A DNA stretch of 64,000 nt from Aegilops tauschii subsp. strangulata (taxonomy: Eukaryota > Streptophyta > Magnoliopsida > Poales > Poaceae). The notes under the pieces were generated by a model. The model was not told where the DNA came from, ran no database searches, and was given only the letters and a program-made list of their open reading frames with translations. The stretch spans positions 239,794,622 through 239,858,621 of the forward strand of contig NC_053039.3 of assembly GCF_002575655.3 (NCBI RefSeq). The letters run 5' to 3'. The translations under genes were made by a program, and so were the position numbers. Positions 45,863 to 56,009 of the stretch are shown here, one piece after another. The first letter of the stretch is position 1. Every line of letters begins with the position of its first letter.

Positions 45863-47005
45863 TACCAAGACCAGGCTCCGCCTCCACGACGGGCCCCAGT
45901 GACCACCGCGGGCTGCCGTGCCTTCACTCCCGAGCTGCGCAGTGTCGTCTGGCCGGGGAAGTTCAAGCCCGACCTGCCTCCGTGCTATGACGGCACCCCC
46001 GACCCTGTCGGGTTCCTGCAGCTCTATGAGCAGAGCATCGAGGCGGCCAGGGGCGACGAGAAGGTCATGGCGAACTGGTTTCCCATGGCCCTCAAGCATG
46101 GCGCGCGCTCGTGGCTCCTGAATCTGCCCGCGGGATCGATCTCCAACTAGGGCGAGATGCGCGAGCATTTCATCGCCAATTTCCAGGGGACGTGCGACCG
46201 CCCACCTGCCTCAGGTGACCTATGGCGCATCAAGCAGCAGCCAGGGGAGTCTCTGCAGAAGTACATCCAGCGCTTCAACAGCGTTCGCCTCAAGATCCCC
46301 AAGGTTTCGGATGAGGCCGTCATCTCGGCGTTCTCCGATGGCGTACGCGTTGTCAAGATGAAGGAGGAGCTCGCCATCCATGAGGACCTGTGCACGACTC
46401 TGGAGTTGTTGAACATGGCAACCAAGTGCGTGAGAGCTGAGGAAGGGCGCCTCTCCCACCTCGAGCTCCCCGTGGCCGACCCAGAAGACAAGATGGCCGT
46501 CAAGGACGTGAAGCGCAAGGGGGCGACCGTGCTTGCGGCTGAACTAGAGATGAAGAGCGGCTGCGACCACCCAGAGTCATCCAAGGGCAGACGTCCGTTC
46601 TGCGTCTTCCACAACGTACACAACCACAACACCAATGATTGTCAGGAGCTCAGGGCCATATGCGACGGACGCCTCGGTCGACGCCCCGAGCACAACGATC
46701 GAGGCTACAGCCGTGGAGGAGGTTGTAGTGGAGGACGCTGGGACGACCCCGGCCCCCGCCAGGAGTGGCGCGACCGACCTCGTGAGGACCTATGGCAAGT
46801 CCAGCCTCGCGAGGGCGCCTGGAGAGATCAGCCTCATGTGGACCGTCCTCAGGGCAATGCCAGCCTCCCTCCACTGCCACCACCACCAAGAAGGAATGAC
46901 GAACACCACCAGGACGAGGGGGCTGGGGGCTTCCAAGAACCTCACGCCATCGCCTGCATCCTGGGTGGCGCTCAGGCCCCAGCCTCCCAGCGCATCTTCA
47001 AGTAG
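45863..47005 (+). pseudogene. gag: gag capsid and zinc-knuckle part of the nested Gypsy element
   Basis: A retrotrans_gag-type capsid domain spans about 45950-46450 (CYDGTPDPVGFLQLYEQS, ANWFPMALKHGARSWLL, MREHFIANFQGTCDRP, QQPGESLQKYIQRF). A Cys/His segment CVFHNVHNHNTNDC (about 46600-46640) and an Arg/Gly-rich RNA-binding-like stretch follow. TAG at 46148 interrupts it where the family would have Trp (SNWGEM-type), and TAG at 47003 replaces a likely Gln before FAREVNTAL. Both changes are of the C-to-T kind. Confidence 0.8.
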
Positions 47006-47719
47006 TTCGCTCGTGAGGTGAACACGGCCCTCCCTAGGCTCGAGGCCACGCGTCCGCTCAGGTGGTCCAAGTGCACCATCACCTTCACCTCGTCCTACCA
47101 GCTCAAGTGCGCGGCGACTGCGGGCACCCTCCCGATGCTCTGCTCACCCGTTATCAGCAATGTCCTTGTCACCAAGACCCTCATCGATGGCAGTGCGGGG
47201 CTCAATGTTCTTTCCATCGAGACGTTCGACCGCCTCCAAGTGCCATATGATCAGCTGCAGCCCACCAAGCCATTCTTAGGAGTGACCGACGGCTCCACCA
47301 CCCCGATAGGGCAGATCCGCCTCCCTGTCACCTTTGGCCAGCGCGACAACTACCGCACCGAGCTCATCGACTTCGATGTTGCTCACATCCGCCTCCCGTA
47401 CAACGCCATCCTTGGATATCCGACCCTAGCCGAGTTCATGGTGGTGACCCACCACGGCTACAACATCCTCAAGATGCCAGGGAACCGCGACATCATCATG
47501 ATCGCTTGCGAGGAGAAGGACATGGTGTGCTCCCTCGAGCGCGCCTACCAGGCTGCGGCGATCGAAGACCCAGACCATGAAGGTGCCATCTACCCTGCTG
47601 AGGCTGTCCCCAAGAAGAAGAAGCAGCTGCTCCGCCAAGAGCCACAGGAGAGTGGTGTCTCCAGCCACACCACCTCAGGACCTGCGCCCACGGATGGGGC
47701 ACCTCCTTCTCTCGCATAG
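47006..47719 (+). pseudogene. Aspartic protease domain of the nested Gypsy element
   Basis: In frame with gag beyond the TAG: FTSSYQLKCAATAGTLPMLC, the active-site region TLIDGSAGLNVLSIETF (D-G-S form), and the flap and core strands IGQIRLPVTFGQRDNYRTEL and RLPYNAILGYPTLAEFM. The C-terminal part is acidic and basic linker sequence ending at TAG 47717. The enzyme would cleave gag-pol. DGSAG is the usual variant in plant Gypsy proteases. Confidence 0.8.
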
Positions 47720-47817
47720 GAAGGCGCGCCCGGCGCCCTCCCGGGCTGGGCTCGGGTGCTCTCTTCTGGAGGGCCTCAGACTTAGCCAATGTCACGGGGG
47801 AGGCGCTCGGGCACCAC

Positions 47818-48243
47818 GTGGAGGCATGCTTCATCGCACGCTTCTCTCGTGAGGGCACAAGGCATGGGGTGCCTGGTGCTCAGGAGTTCATCATCAAGGC
47901 GACCGAGGAGCTTCAAGAGGCAGGAGCCATGCGCGGCGACCGCCGCCCACCACTTGGCACAGCTCCTTGTCCTGGTGAGGACGACGAGCTGCGCATCTGT
48001 GTCAACATCCCAGGGCTCAATAGGGCCGCATCCCAGGAATGCTTCTGGCCTTCGCGCGCTGCTCGGTGTGAGGGTCCACCTCACAGCTATGTTCGCATGC
48101 CATTCGGCTTGCCGAACGCGGCTGTTACATTCCAGCATCTCCTGCGGAGCGTTCTGGTGGCTCAGGAAGCTAGGCACCAGGCGGTCCTGGCGGAGATGGC
48201 GATAGCTCTTCGCGAGCCCCCCCGGATCTCCAGAGCCTCCTGA
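47818..48243 (+). pseudogene. Shortened reverse transcriptase remnant
   Basis: EFIIKATEELQEAGAMR and DDELRICVNIPGLNRAA match the start of Gypsy RT (conserved region around 'R-V-C-V-D-...-L-N-K'). The sequence then jumps to SYVRMPFGLPNAAVTFQHLL, which normally lies 60 or more residues further on. The catalytic YVDD block and everything after are absent. An internal deletion and truncation therefore removed the active site, so this element could move only with help. Confidence 0.7.
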
Positions 48244-49658
48244 GATTCAGGACCCAGGCAGCTCGTGAGGAGCGACCTCTTTAGCACGCGTCTTCAGCTG
48301 CTTCAACATCTCTCCAGCAATGGTGCCAGGTGACATTTTCCGGTTCATTCAGTTGGGGCGCCCCTTGGGCTGCATTATCCCCAGGTCGCATGGGCCTGTT
48401 CCTGCGACATGTATCCTTTGCATCTTTAATTTACTCTATTGGGGGCGCCCCTTGGGCTGCATCATCCTAAGGCTGCATGGGTCCGTCCCTGCGGCATGTA
48501 TCATTGTTGCATCAATCCGAACTAGCTTGCCTCCTTCCATAAGATGATTTATGTTGTCACCTGCTTGCCTGTTGCCCTTCGTGGCCTCACGCGTTGCTGA
48601 CCGGCCTCCTGCTCATCCCGCAACGGGGCTCCACATGCCGGCACGGTGCTTGTGCTCGGGTCCGTCCCTGCAACACCGACAAACCTGAGAGATCGAGCTC
48701 TGGCTCGCGACCCGCCCCGCGCACGTCACCTCACCAGATCCTTAGTGCCTTCATCTTCTTGCGAAAAGATCAACGGCAGGACAACAAATGCGATTATGAG
48801 TTATATTCTCCCCTCGAACTAACCCACAGGAATCTCCAGAGCTTAGCTACGGGTGGCCCTGCTGGCTGCCCCTTTTCCACGTGACTTGCTTGCGCCTTAA
48901 AGGGGGGCTCCTGAGCATCGCGCCTCAGGAGCTCCTACTGACTCTCCAGCCCTCACCCCTGGCCTTGACGACGACATCGCGACCTGGCATACCAGCGGCG
49001 GCTGAGCCTCGCTTGAGGATCGGGACCCGAGGATGCAGAGCATTCAGATGAGCGAGAAAAGGGGAGGCCGGTAGGAGCCCTACCTAGTAGCACCACCACT
49101 GAAACGCTAATTGGACGCCGCGCAAGGAATCGCCTCAGGCTCGTTAAGATAAGTCACATATTCATGCTAGCGCGACGCCGCTGTCTGGAATTTTTCGAAT
49201 CTCGCAGCCTTCCTCCAGCAATGTCGCCATCCTTTTCGGCCTTCAGGAAGCTGCTTGCATGCCAAAGGGGACCTCCTGAGCATCGCGTCTCAGGAGCTCT
49301 TATGGGACCTTGGGCCGCTCACCTCCTGGCCTTGACCATGACATTGCGACCTGGCATACCAGCGAAGGCTGAAGATTGCTTGGGGACTGGGACATGCCGG
49401 CGTAGAGCGCTAAGCTACCGCGAGGACGAAAAGGGGGAACAATGCCGAAGCAAGACACGCAGCCACAACCTTATAGTAGGAATAACAAACATTGAAGCAA
49501 AAGCATTACAGGTGCTTTACACGCCCCCACAGGGTTCGTCTCGATTCCTCGCAGGGAACAAAAGAAGAAAAACCCTAAGGTGCCCTGACTACGGGCGTCG
49601 CCACTGACACCATCATCAACAGTGGGCCACGAGGCCGACGCCAACCCCATCCAGGTCA
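48244..49658 (+). other. Noncoding repeat-bearing interior of the nested Gypsy element
   Basis: Two internal duplications are readable. The unit GGGGCGCCCCTTGGGCTGCAT...GTCCGTCCCTGCGGCATGTATC appears at about 48355-48420 and 48430-48500. A longer unit around CTGAGCATCGCGCCTCAGGAG ... GACCTGGCATACCAGCG appears at about 48910-49020 and 49272-49390. No coding frame recognised. Confidence 0.6.
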
Positions 49659-50471
49659 TCAGGGACGCCGAGCGGATGCCGCTGCTGCGCTCCGGGCACG
49701 GCGAGAGCTCGGAGGCACGTAGCTGTCGTTGCTCGACTCCGGGGACTCGCCAGGCTCCGTAGAGTCGCTGAAGTCCCTGGAGTCGTCGCTGCCGCTGGAG
49801 AAGCTATCGGCAGGACCAGGAGCGGGCTCGACGCATGCTGCCGCGCCATCCTGGCAGGCTCCTCCAGGCCAGCACTCCAGGCGGCGGCCTTCCTCATCGA
49901 AGACCTTGAAGAACAATGTGGAGGCACCATCGTACTCGAAATGGATGGCGAGGGCCCCCTCCACGCGGCAAGTGCGGGCGACCTCGCCCCATCCTCGGGT
50001 CATGAAGATCTTGCCTTGGGGGACGACCTCGACTTCCGCCCCCGTGGCCAGACTGCAGCACCCGGCGTGCTGCAGCCACAGCTCGAGTGGCCCCCTCAGC
50101 GGCATCTCCTCGGTGAAGAACCGCGGGAGCTGAATCCACGTGCGCGGGGGCATCACCGCGCACACCACAAACTCGCGCGAGGAGCCTTCGGCATGGGTGC
50201 GCGGGCCTGCAGCCCACGCGGCCTCAGCCTGGCCACCATGGCCATAGCCGGTGTGGCACGGGGCGTTGCCACCTCTGCCAGAGCCTTGCGCCTGAGCATA
50301 CAAAGGAAGCGGGTAGCCGGGAGGAGGTCACTCGTACCAAGGCCGCGTCACCACTGGCCTGTCGCCAGCGTCGCTGGGGCGGCTCAGCCTCTTCTTCGGC
50401 GGCAGCAGCCCCTGGTCCTTGCGGGGAGTTTTCCCTTTCTCCGTTGTGGAAAACCTCCTAATCGGCGCCAT
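49659..50471 (-). pseudogene. Antisense gene with B3-like DNA-binding domain in an LTR element
   Basis: On the minus strand ATG 50469-50471 opens MAPIRRFSTTEKGKTPRKDQ. The frame runs 270 codons to TGA 49659-49661 with a single in-frame TGA at 50328-50330 (codon 48). The N-terminus is basic. Codons for about 50135-49881 fit a B3 fold: WIQLPRFFTEEMPL, LELWLQHAGCC, GKIFMTRGWGEVARTCRVEG and LAIHFEYDG...LFFKVFDEEG, matching the B3 pattern 'IP..F', 'GW..F...', 'F.YDG', 'F.V.IFD'. The C-terminus is Ser/Asp/Glu-rich. B3 domains bind DNA in plant transcription factors. TATAAA at 50573-50568 lies about 100 bp upstream. Extra antisense ORFs at this place are known from Tat-type Gypsy elements. The single stop suggests recent decay. 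Confidence 0.6.
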
Positions 50472-50567
50472 GAGTACTATGGCAAGACGGTGAGGCAGAG
50501 AGGAAGAAGGAAGAACGGGCGACAAGAAGGAAGAGATGAAGCAAAGGGGGCTCCGCCCCTCTCCTCA

Positions 50568-50573
50568 TTTATA
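50568..50573 (-). promoter_or_regulatory. TATA box of the antisense B3-like gene
   Basis: Reads GGCTATAAATG on the minus strand, about 97 bp before the ATG. A CT-rich leader (TCTTCCTTCTTGTCG-like) lies between. It lies outside the 3' LTR, so the antisense gene would have its own promoter. Confidence 0.55.
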
Positions 50574-50816
50574 GCCAAGAGGAGGCCAACCGCCGCGTCC
50601 ACGATCGCACGTAATGATGGTTTTTCTCTGCATGCAACAGAGTCTCATCAAGTCGAACAGTTGCCGAGGCAGCGTGGGGAAGCGGAGGCCCCCACATCCC
50701 ATAAATTACCACGCGTGTACCGAGGCCGCAGGCGGTTAGGTCCCGTGGCGCTCCGCACTTGCCCTTTGGCTTCGCCTCGAAGCCAAGTTCGAGCGCGCCT
50801 TGGGCTCCGGGGCTAC

Positions 50817-51549
50817 TGTCAACGTCCTGGGAATGGGGGTACCCAGATTTGCCTGCCTGCGGCCCATGGCGTGGCTCCGTCAACGGCCCGGTACGGCCCA
50901 GCTTCAGCAGCAACAACTCAAGACCATTGCGAGGGGCCAAGCCTCGCCAGGCGGATGACACCAAGACCTCCCTGGGGGCGGCCTCACTAGGCTGGCTTCT
51001 TAGGAGCAGAGATATCAATGCGAGGTACACCTCGTGAGGTTCATATGACGTGAGCCATGACGACCAAGGCCAGGCGGGCGCCAGCGGGCGCAGTGTACCA
51101 GTTTCCTCTTTGGTGCTAAGGAGGCAAGCGCAGGCGCAGAGTCCCGAGGAATCAAGCAAAGGTTTCCATATCGATGGAACAAGACCAAGACCGCCAGGGC
51201 GGCAGGACGGAGGTCATCACGGAGCCCACCGCAGCGTCACCACCAGAGCCTTTTGCAGGCGAAGACCACTTTTGTCAGGATAGCTTGTACTATCTGTTCC
51301 CCTTCAAATTTGGCCGTTGTGGGATCCCTTCCGCCTACATTTGGGAAGAGGACCAAGGCCACTATATATAGGACTTTGCCCCGACCATAGAGGGGACGGA
51401 TCGATTCCACCCTGACCACCTCACCAGCTCGTCGAGCTCAAGAACACCTCTCCTCCTGAGGCTGTTCATCCACTGTACTATTTCATCCTCGGCCCCTCGA
51501 GGCAATCCACCACAAAGCTGGAGTAGGGTATTACACCGCAAGGTGGCCC
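50817..51549 (+). repeat. 3' LTR of the nested Gypsy element, left part
   Basis: Begins TGTCAACGTCCTGGGAATGG behind GGGCTCCGGGGCTAC and aligns with 42774-43500. It is cut by the solo LTR at 51550, and the remaining 150 bp lie at 53076-53225. GGCCC (51545-51549) is the left target duplication. Confidence 0.88.
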
Positions 51550-53070
51550 TGATGACCCACAAGTATAGGGGTCTATCGTAGTCCTTTCGATAAGTAAGAG
51601 TGTCGAACCCAACGAGGAGCAGAAGGAAAAGATAAGCGGTTTTCAGCAAGGTATTCTCTGCAAGCACTGAAATTATAGATAACAAATAGTTTTGTGATAA
51701 GATAATTTGTAACGGGTAACAAGTAATGAAAGTAAATAAGGTGCAGCAAGGTGGCCCAATCCTTTTTGTAGCAAAGGACAAGCCTGGACAAACTCTTATA
51801 TAGAGAAAAGCGCTCCCGAGGACACATGGGAATAATTGTCAAGCTAGTTTTCATCACGTTCATATGATTCGCGTTCAGTACTTTGATAATTTGATATGTG
51901 GGTGGACCGGTGCTTGGGTACTGTCCTTACTTGGACAAACATCCCACTTATGATTAACTCCTATTGCAAGCATCCGCAACTACAAAAGAAGTATTAAGGT
52001 AAACCTAACCATAGCATGAAACATATGGATCCAAATCAGCCCCTTACGAAGCAACGCATAAACTAGGGTTTAAGCTTCTGTCACTCTAGAAACCCATCAT
52101 CTACTTATTACTTCCCAATGCCTTCCTCTAGGCCCAAGTAATGGTGAAGTGTCATGTAGTCGACGTTCACATGACACCACTAGAAGAGAGACAACATACA
52201 TCTCATCAAAATATCGAACGAATACCAAATTCACATGACTACTAATAGCAAGACTTCTCCCATGTCCTCAGGAAACAAACGTAACTACTCACAAAGCATA
52301 TTCATGTTCATAATCAGAGGGATATTAATATGGATAATGGATCTGAACATATGATCTTCCACCAAATAAACCAACTAGCATCAACTACAAGGAGTAATCA
52401 ACACTACGAGCAACCTACAAGTACCAATCCCAGACTATGAGACAAAGATTGGATACAAGAGATGAACTAGGGTTTTAGAGGAGATGGTGCTGGTGAAGAT
52501 GTTGATGGAGATTGCCCCCTCCCGATGAGAGGAGCGTTGGTGATGATGATGGCGATGATTTCCCCCTCCTGGAGGGAAGTGTCCCCGGTAGAACAGCTCC
52601 GCCAGAGCCCTAGATAGGTTCCGCCAAGGTTCCGCCTCGTGGCGGCGGAGTCTCCTCCCGAAAGCTTGCTTATGATTTTTTCTCGGACGAAATACTACAT
52701 ATAGCAGAAGATGGGCACCAGAGGGCCACCAGGGGGCCTACGAGGCAGGGGGCGCCCCCAGGGTGGTAGGGCATGCCCCCACCCTCGTGGCCAGGGTGTG
52801 GGCCCCCTCTGGTATTTTCTTCGCTCAGTATTTTTTATTATTTCCAAAAATAACTTTCGTGGAGTTTCAGGACTTTTGGAGTTGTACAGAATAGGTCTCT
52901 AATATTTGCTCCTTTTCCAGTCCAGAATTCCAGCTGTCGGCATTCTCCCTCTTCATGTAAACCTTGTAAAATAAGAGAGAATAGGCATAAGTATTGTGAT
53001 ATAATGTGTAATAATAGCCGATAATGCAATAAATATCGATATAAAAGCATGATGCAAAATGGACGCATCA
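51550..53070 (-). mobile_element. Solo LTR (1521 bp) inserted in another LTR
   Basis: On the minus strand it starts TGATGCGTCCATTTTGCATC and ends CCCCTATACTTGTGGGTCATCA. The duplication GGCCC is perfect (51545-51549, 53071-53075). It is closest in ends to the LTR at 60663-62195, which starts TGATACGTCCATTTTGCATT and ends CTTGTGGGTCATCA. It is among the youngest insertions in the nest. Confidence 0.9.
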
Positions 53071-53230
53071 GGCCCAAACCAGGATAAACTGCTTTGTCTC
53101 TTGTCCCTTGGGTTCGTCGAGCTAGGTTGTGAGATCGTCGAGCAGGCAGATAGGGAAGAGAGATTTCTTCCCTCACACCCGAGAGTTCGAACCTCTCAAG
53201 GGTCTGCGGAACCCTGAATCCGACAGGTTC

Positions 53231-54335
53231 GTCATGCCCATCGGTGCCTCTCCTATGATGCCTGAGTAGTTCTTTGTAGACCTATGGGTCCATAGTTAGT
53301 AGCTAGATGGCTTCCTATCTCTCTTTTGATTCTCAATACAATTGTCTCTTGCAGATCCATATGATGTAACTCTTTTTTCGATGTGTTTGTTGGGATCAGA
53401 TGAACTTTGAGTTTATGATTAGATCTATCTTTTTATCCATGAAAGTTATTTGAGTCTTCTTTGATCTCTTATATGCATGATTGCTTATAGCCTCGTATTT
53501 CTTCTCCGATAATTGGGTTTTGTTTGGCCAACTTGATCTATTTTTCATGCAATGGGAAGAGGTGCTTTGTGATGGGTTCGATCTTACGGTGCTTGATCCC
53601 AGTGACAGAAGGGGAACCGACACGTATGTATCGTTGCTATCAAGGATAACAAGATGGGGTCTATTTCTACATAAATAGATCTTGTGTACATTATGTCATC
53701 GTTCTTATTGCATTACTCCATTTCTCCATGAACTTAATACACTAGATGCATGCTGGATAGCGGTCGATGTGTGGAGTAATAGTAGTAGATGCACGCAGGA
53801 GTCGGTCTACTAATCTTGAACGTGATGCCTATATAATGATCATTGCCTGGATATCGTCATGATTATTTCAAGTTCTATCAATTTCCCAACAGTAATTCGT
53901 TTACCCACCGTTTGCTATTTTTCTCGGGAGAAGCTACTAGTGAAATCTACGGCCCCGAGGTCTCTTTCTTATTATATTTGCCTTTGCAATCTATTTTATT
54001 TTATTTTTAGATCTATTAAACCAACAATACAAAAATACCTTGCTGCAATTTATTTTTTCTCGCGTTCCCGCGAGATCTATCTACCAAATGATTACAACTT
54101 TCTCACGTTCGCTTGCCAATTTCTGGCGTCGTTACCCAAAAGGGATTGACAACCCCTTTAACACGTCGGGTTGTGAGTATTTGTTATTTTGTGCAGGTGT
54201 TGTTTACGTAGTGTTGCTTGGTTCTCCTACTGGTTCGATAACCTAGGTCTCATCACCGAGGGAAATACCTATCGTCGTTGTGCTGCATCATCCCTTCCTC
54301 TTTGGGGAAATACCGACGTAGTCTAGCAGACATCA
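53231..54335 (+). repeat. 3' LTR of the outer non-autonomous element, right part
   Basis: Continues the LTR begun at 42293 and aligns with 37965-39053 of the 5' copy. It retains about 28 bp (GCCTGAGTAGTTCTTTGTAGACC, 53260-53285) that the 5' copy lacks. It ends GCAGACATCA, then ATGTC. Confidence 0.88.
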
Positions 54336-54449
54336 ATGTCTGAAATTTTAAATGGGGGATAAGTTCGTAACTTTCCCACGTTTCAAACAAGCGCGTCCCA
54401 AAGTTTGAGACCCCCTCCATTTCCCCATTCATACACCGTCGGCGCCACA

Positions 54450-54831
54450 ACAACCTCCCCACTGCGGCCAGCCTCCTTTGTCCGCCATCCCATCATCCAC
54501 CTTGCCGGAGCCGCTACCCCTACCCTGTAGTCCACTGCAAGAGATGGACGTCTCTCTTCCACGGCGCCGGACCAGGATCCTTTCATCCCGTCCTCTCGCT
54601 TCATCGGCGCCGTCGTCCACCTTGCCGTTGTCGCTCGTACGACTGCCTCATCCACGGCAACATGACTTATCCCCTGACCCGGCCGTCTGCCGTCTAAAGT
54701 CTTCTTCCGCGCCGCCAACAGTCATTGCAGCCGTAGCATCCTCAACATATCCACAGGGGCCTACGCGGCGTCGCAAGAGAGGTGGTACTCTTTCATATGT
54801 GCTTAAGTTATTGATGTCACCCAGAAAATAG
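54450..54831 (+). pseudogene. Proline/arginine-rich exon-like segment, unknown gene
   Basis: The frame from about 54541 reads MDVSLPRRRTRILSSRPLA... to a stop at 54829-54831. It is rich in S, P and R, and its CGCCG/CCACC words resemble the segment at 33840-34290. It would be the 5' exon of a gene-like unit whose later exons are at 57420-59340. No domain recognised; low confidence that it is translated. Confidence 0.3.
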
Positions 54832-55429
54832 ATCTAACTTGTTTACTGTACTTTTCTTGTCCGTACCAAATCATAGTGGCTAGTTGAAAGAAAACATTAG
54901 TTGCCAAGTAGCCTTTGTCTGGTTTGCACCTTCAGATCCGCCATGGCATGGTCACTATACTCGTAAAGCTTATATTTTTTCCCCTGTATATTCACTACCA
55001 TCATCGTAGGTGCTTTGTGTCGTGGTAGCATTGCTCCTCTAGACCTCAACCCATCAAGCGAAACAACATGTCACTCATAATTCCAAAGCTTAGTTGTTGA
55101 AATACGAATCTAATGTGATGCTCATATCACTAAAACAGAGAACGTTTAATTGGTCACATAATGTTCCTATATTCATTTCGAAAAGCATGTGCGCCACACA
55201 CTGGCGGAGCTATAGTTAAAATATTGGGCGGGCCAAATGGCTTAGGCCACAGGGGATCCCAAATTTTGGTACAAATTTACCTTCACTCCTTTGTATATTG
55301 GACTAGGGCTGAGCGGGCCATGGCATTGTTTTGTTCTTATGTAGCTCTGCCACTGGAGACAGCAGGGATTTGCATTTCTCTGTGCGCTCTGGTTCATCAT
55401 GGGTGGGCAACACACATTGTATTATCTAA

Positions 55430-55661
55430 CTAGCAAGATTCCCGTGTGTTGCACGGAACATCAAGATGCATTTGTATGAGTAGTTTATCTTGTGGGAGAA
55501 AAGGATGAACGAGGGAAGGCCTTATCTGCAAATGTGGAGAGGATTGCGGGTAAATTGTCATAGTTTCCTTCCTATCCGTTAGATATAGATCGGACGACCT
55601 ATATTGCAGGATGGCAGGCACACCATCATCACCAACTCTGCTTTTTATAAGAGTAGAGAGT
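55430..55661 (+). repeat. Small dispersed repeat, copy 3 (internally deleted)
   Basis: Starts ACTAGCAAGATTCCCGTGTG (TGCACGGAACATCAAGATGCATTT follows) and ends GGCAGGCACACCATCATCACCAACT...TATAAGAGTAGAGA. It has the same ends as 31716-32146 but is about 200 bp shorter. It sits at the end of the first tandem copy (TATCTA-ACTAGC). Confidence 0.7.
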
Positions 55662-55857
55662 CGAGATAGAGATAAGAGTATAAGAGTAGAGAAATCTGCT
55701 TGCTCTTTGTTATCATGTTCCTCTTCTATTCTTCATAATAAGTATATTACCTCCTCCATTCCTAAACTGCCTTGGGTGCGTGAGTGTGTTGTGGTGGCGT
55801 GCGTTTGTAATGGGTGTTGTTCATCGTTGCTTTATTTATAAAGCGGGGCGAAAACCT

Positions 55858-56009
55858 TTTTCGGTAAAATATAAGTCCTTTTAGATGTTCCAATAAGAAG
55901 TACATACGGATGTATATAGACACATTTTAGAGTATAAATTCACTAATTTTGCTCCGTATGTAGTCCGCATTCGAATCTCTAAGAGATTTGTATTTAAGAA
56001 CGGAGGGAG
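55858..56009. mobile_element. Stowaway-like MITE remnant
   Basis: TAAAATATAAGTCCTTTTAG and GAGATTTGTATTTAAGAACGG are the inverted inner and outer parts of a Stowaway of the Thalos type, closing with GGAGGGAG and TA (56010-56011). The left terminal CTCCCTCC is displaced: CCTCCTCCATTCCTAAACT occurs at 55751-55769. The 90 bp between (TGCTTTATTTATAAAGCGGGG...) may be a later insertion. Confidence 0.6.

Larger units (their letters stand above)
42774..53225 (+). mobile_element. Gypsy-type LTR element with antisense B3-like gene, nested in an LTR
   Basis: 5' LTR 42774-43657 and 3' LTR 50817-53225 (itself interrupted), beginning TGTCRRCGTCCTGGGAA and ending AATCC(A/G)ACA. The duplication GGTTC is perfect (42769-42773, 53226-53230). 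Behind the 5' LTR is TTTGGCGCGCCAGGTAGGGG (primer region). Inside are gag (split by a solo LTR), a protease domain, a shortened RT remnant, about 1.4 kb of noncoding repeats and an antisense gene. No integrase or RNase H was found. The layout, with an extra antisense ORF between pol and 3' LTR, fits the Tat group of plant Gypsy elements. With the two solo LTRs removed it is about 7.4 kb. Confidence 0.9.
37508..54335 (+). mobile_element. Non-autonomous LTR retrotransposon with nested insertion in its 3' LTR
   Basis: 5' LTR 37508-39053, interior 39054-42292, and 3' LTR 42293-42773 continuing at 53226-54335 around the nested element. Flanks are ATGTT (37503-37507) and ATGTC (54336-54340), a 5 bp duplication with one mismatch. 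Behind the 5' LTR is a decayed TTGCCGGGG primer motif, and before the 3' LTR the tract GGAATTAAGCTTGGGGATGC. The 3.2 kb interior has one gag-like frame and no protease, RT or integrase. With the nested DNA removed it is about 6.4 kb. Confidence 0.88.

Noticed and set aside
49941..50990. 349-codon plus-strand open frame opposite the B3-like gene
   Set aside because: Arg/Pro/His-rich composition typical of the reverse frame of GC-rich coding sequence. It runs into the 3' LTR and has no recognisable domain, while the minus strand has a domain pattern and a TATA box.
42774..53225. A novel mobile system with full enzymatic machinery
   Set aside because: RT lacks its catalytic block and integrase and RNase H are absent, so the element depends on others. 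Only the antisense gene is unusual.
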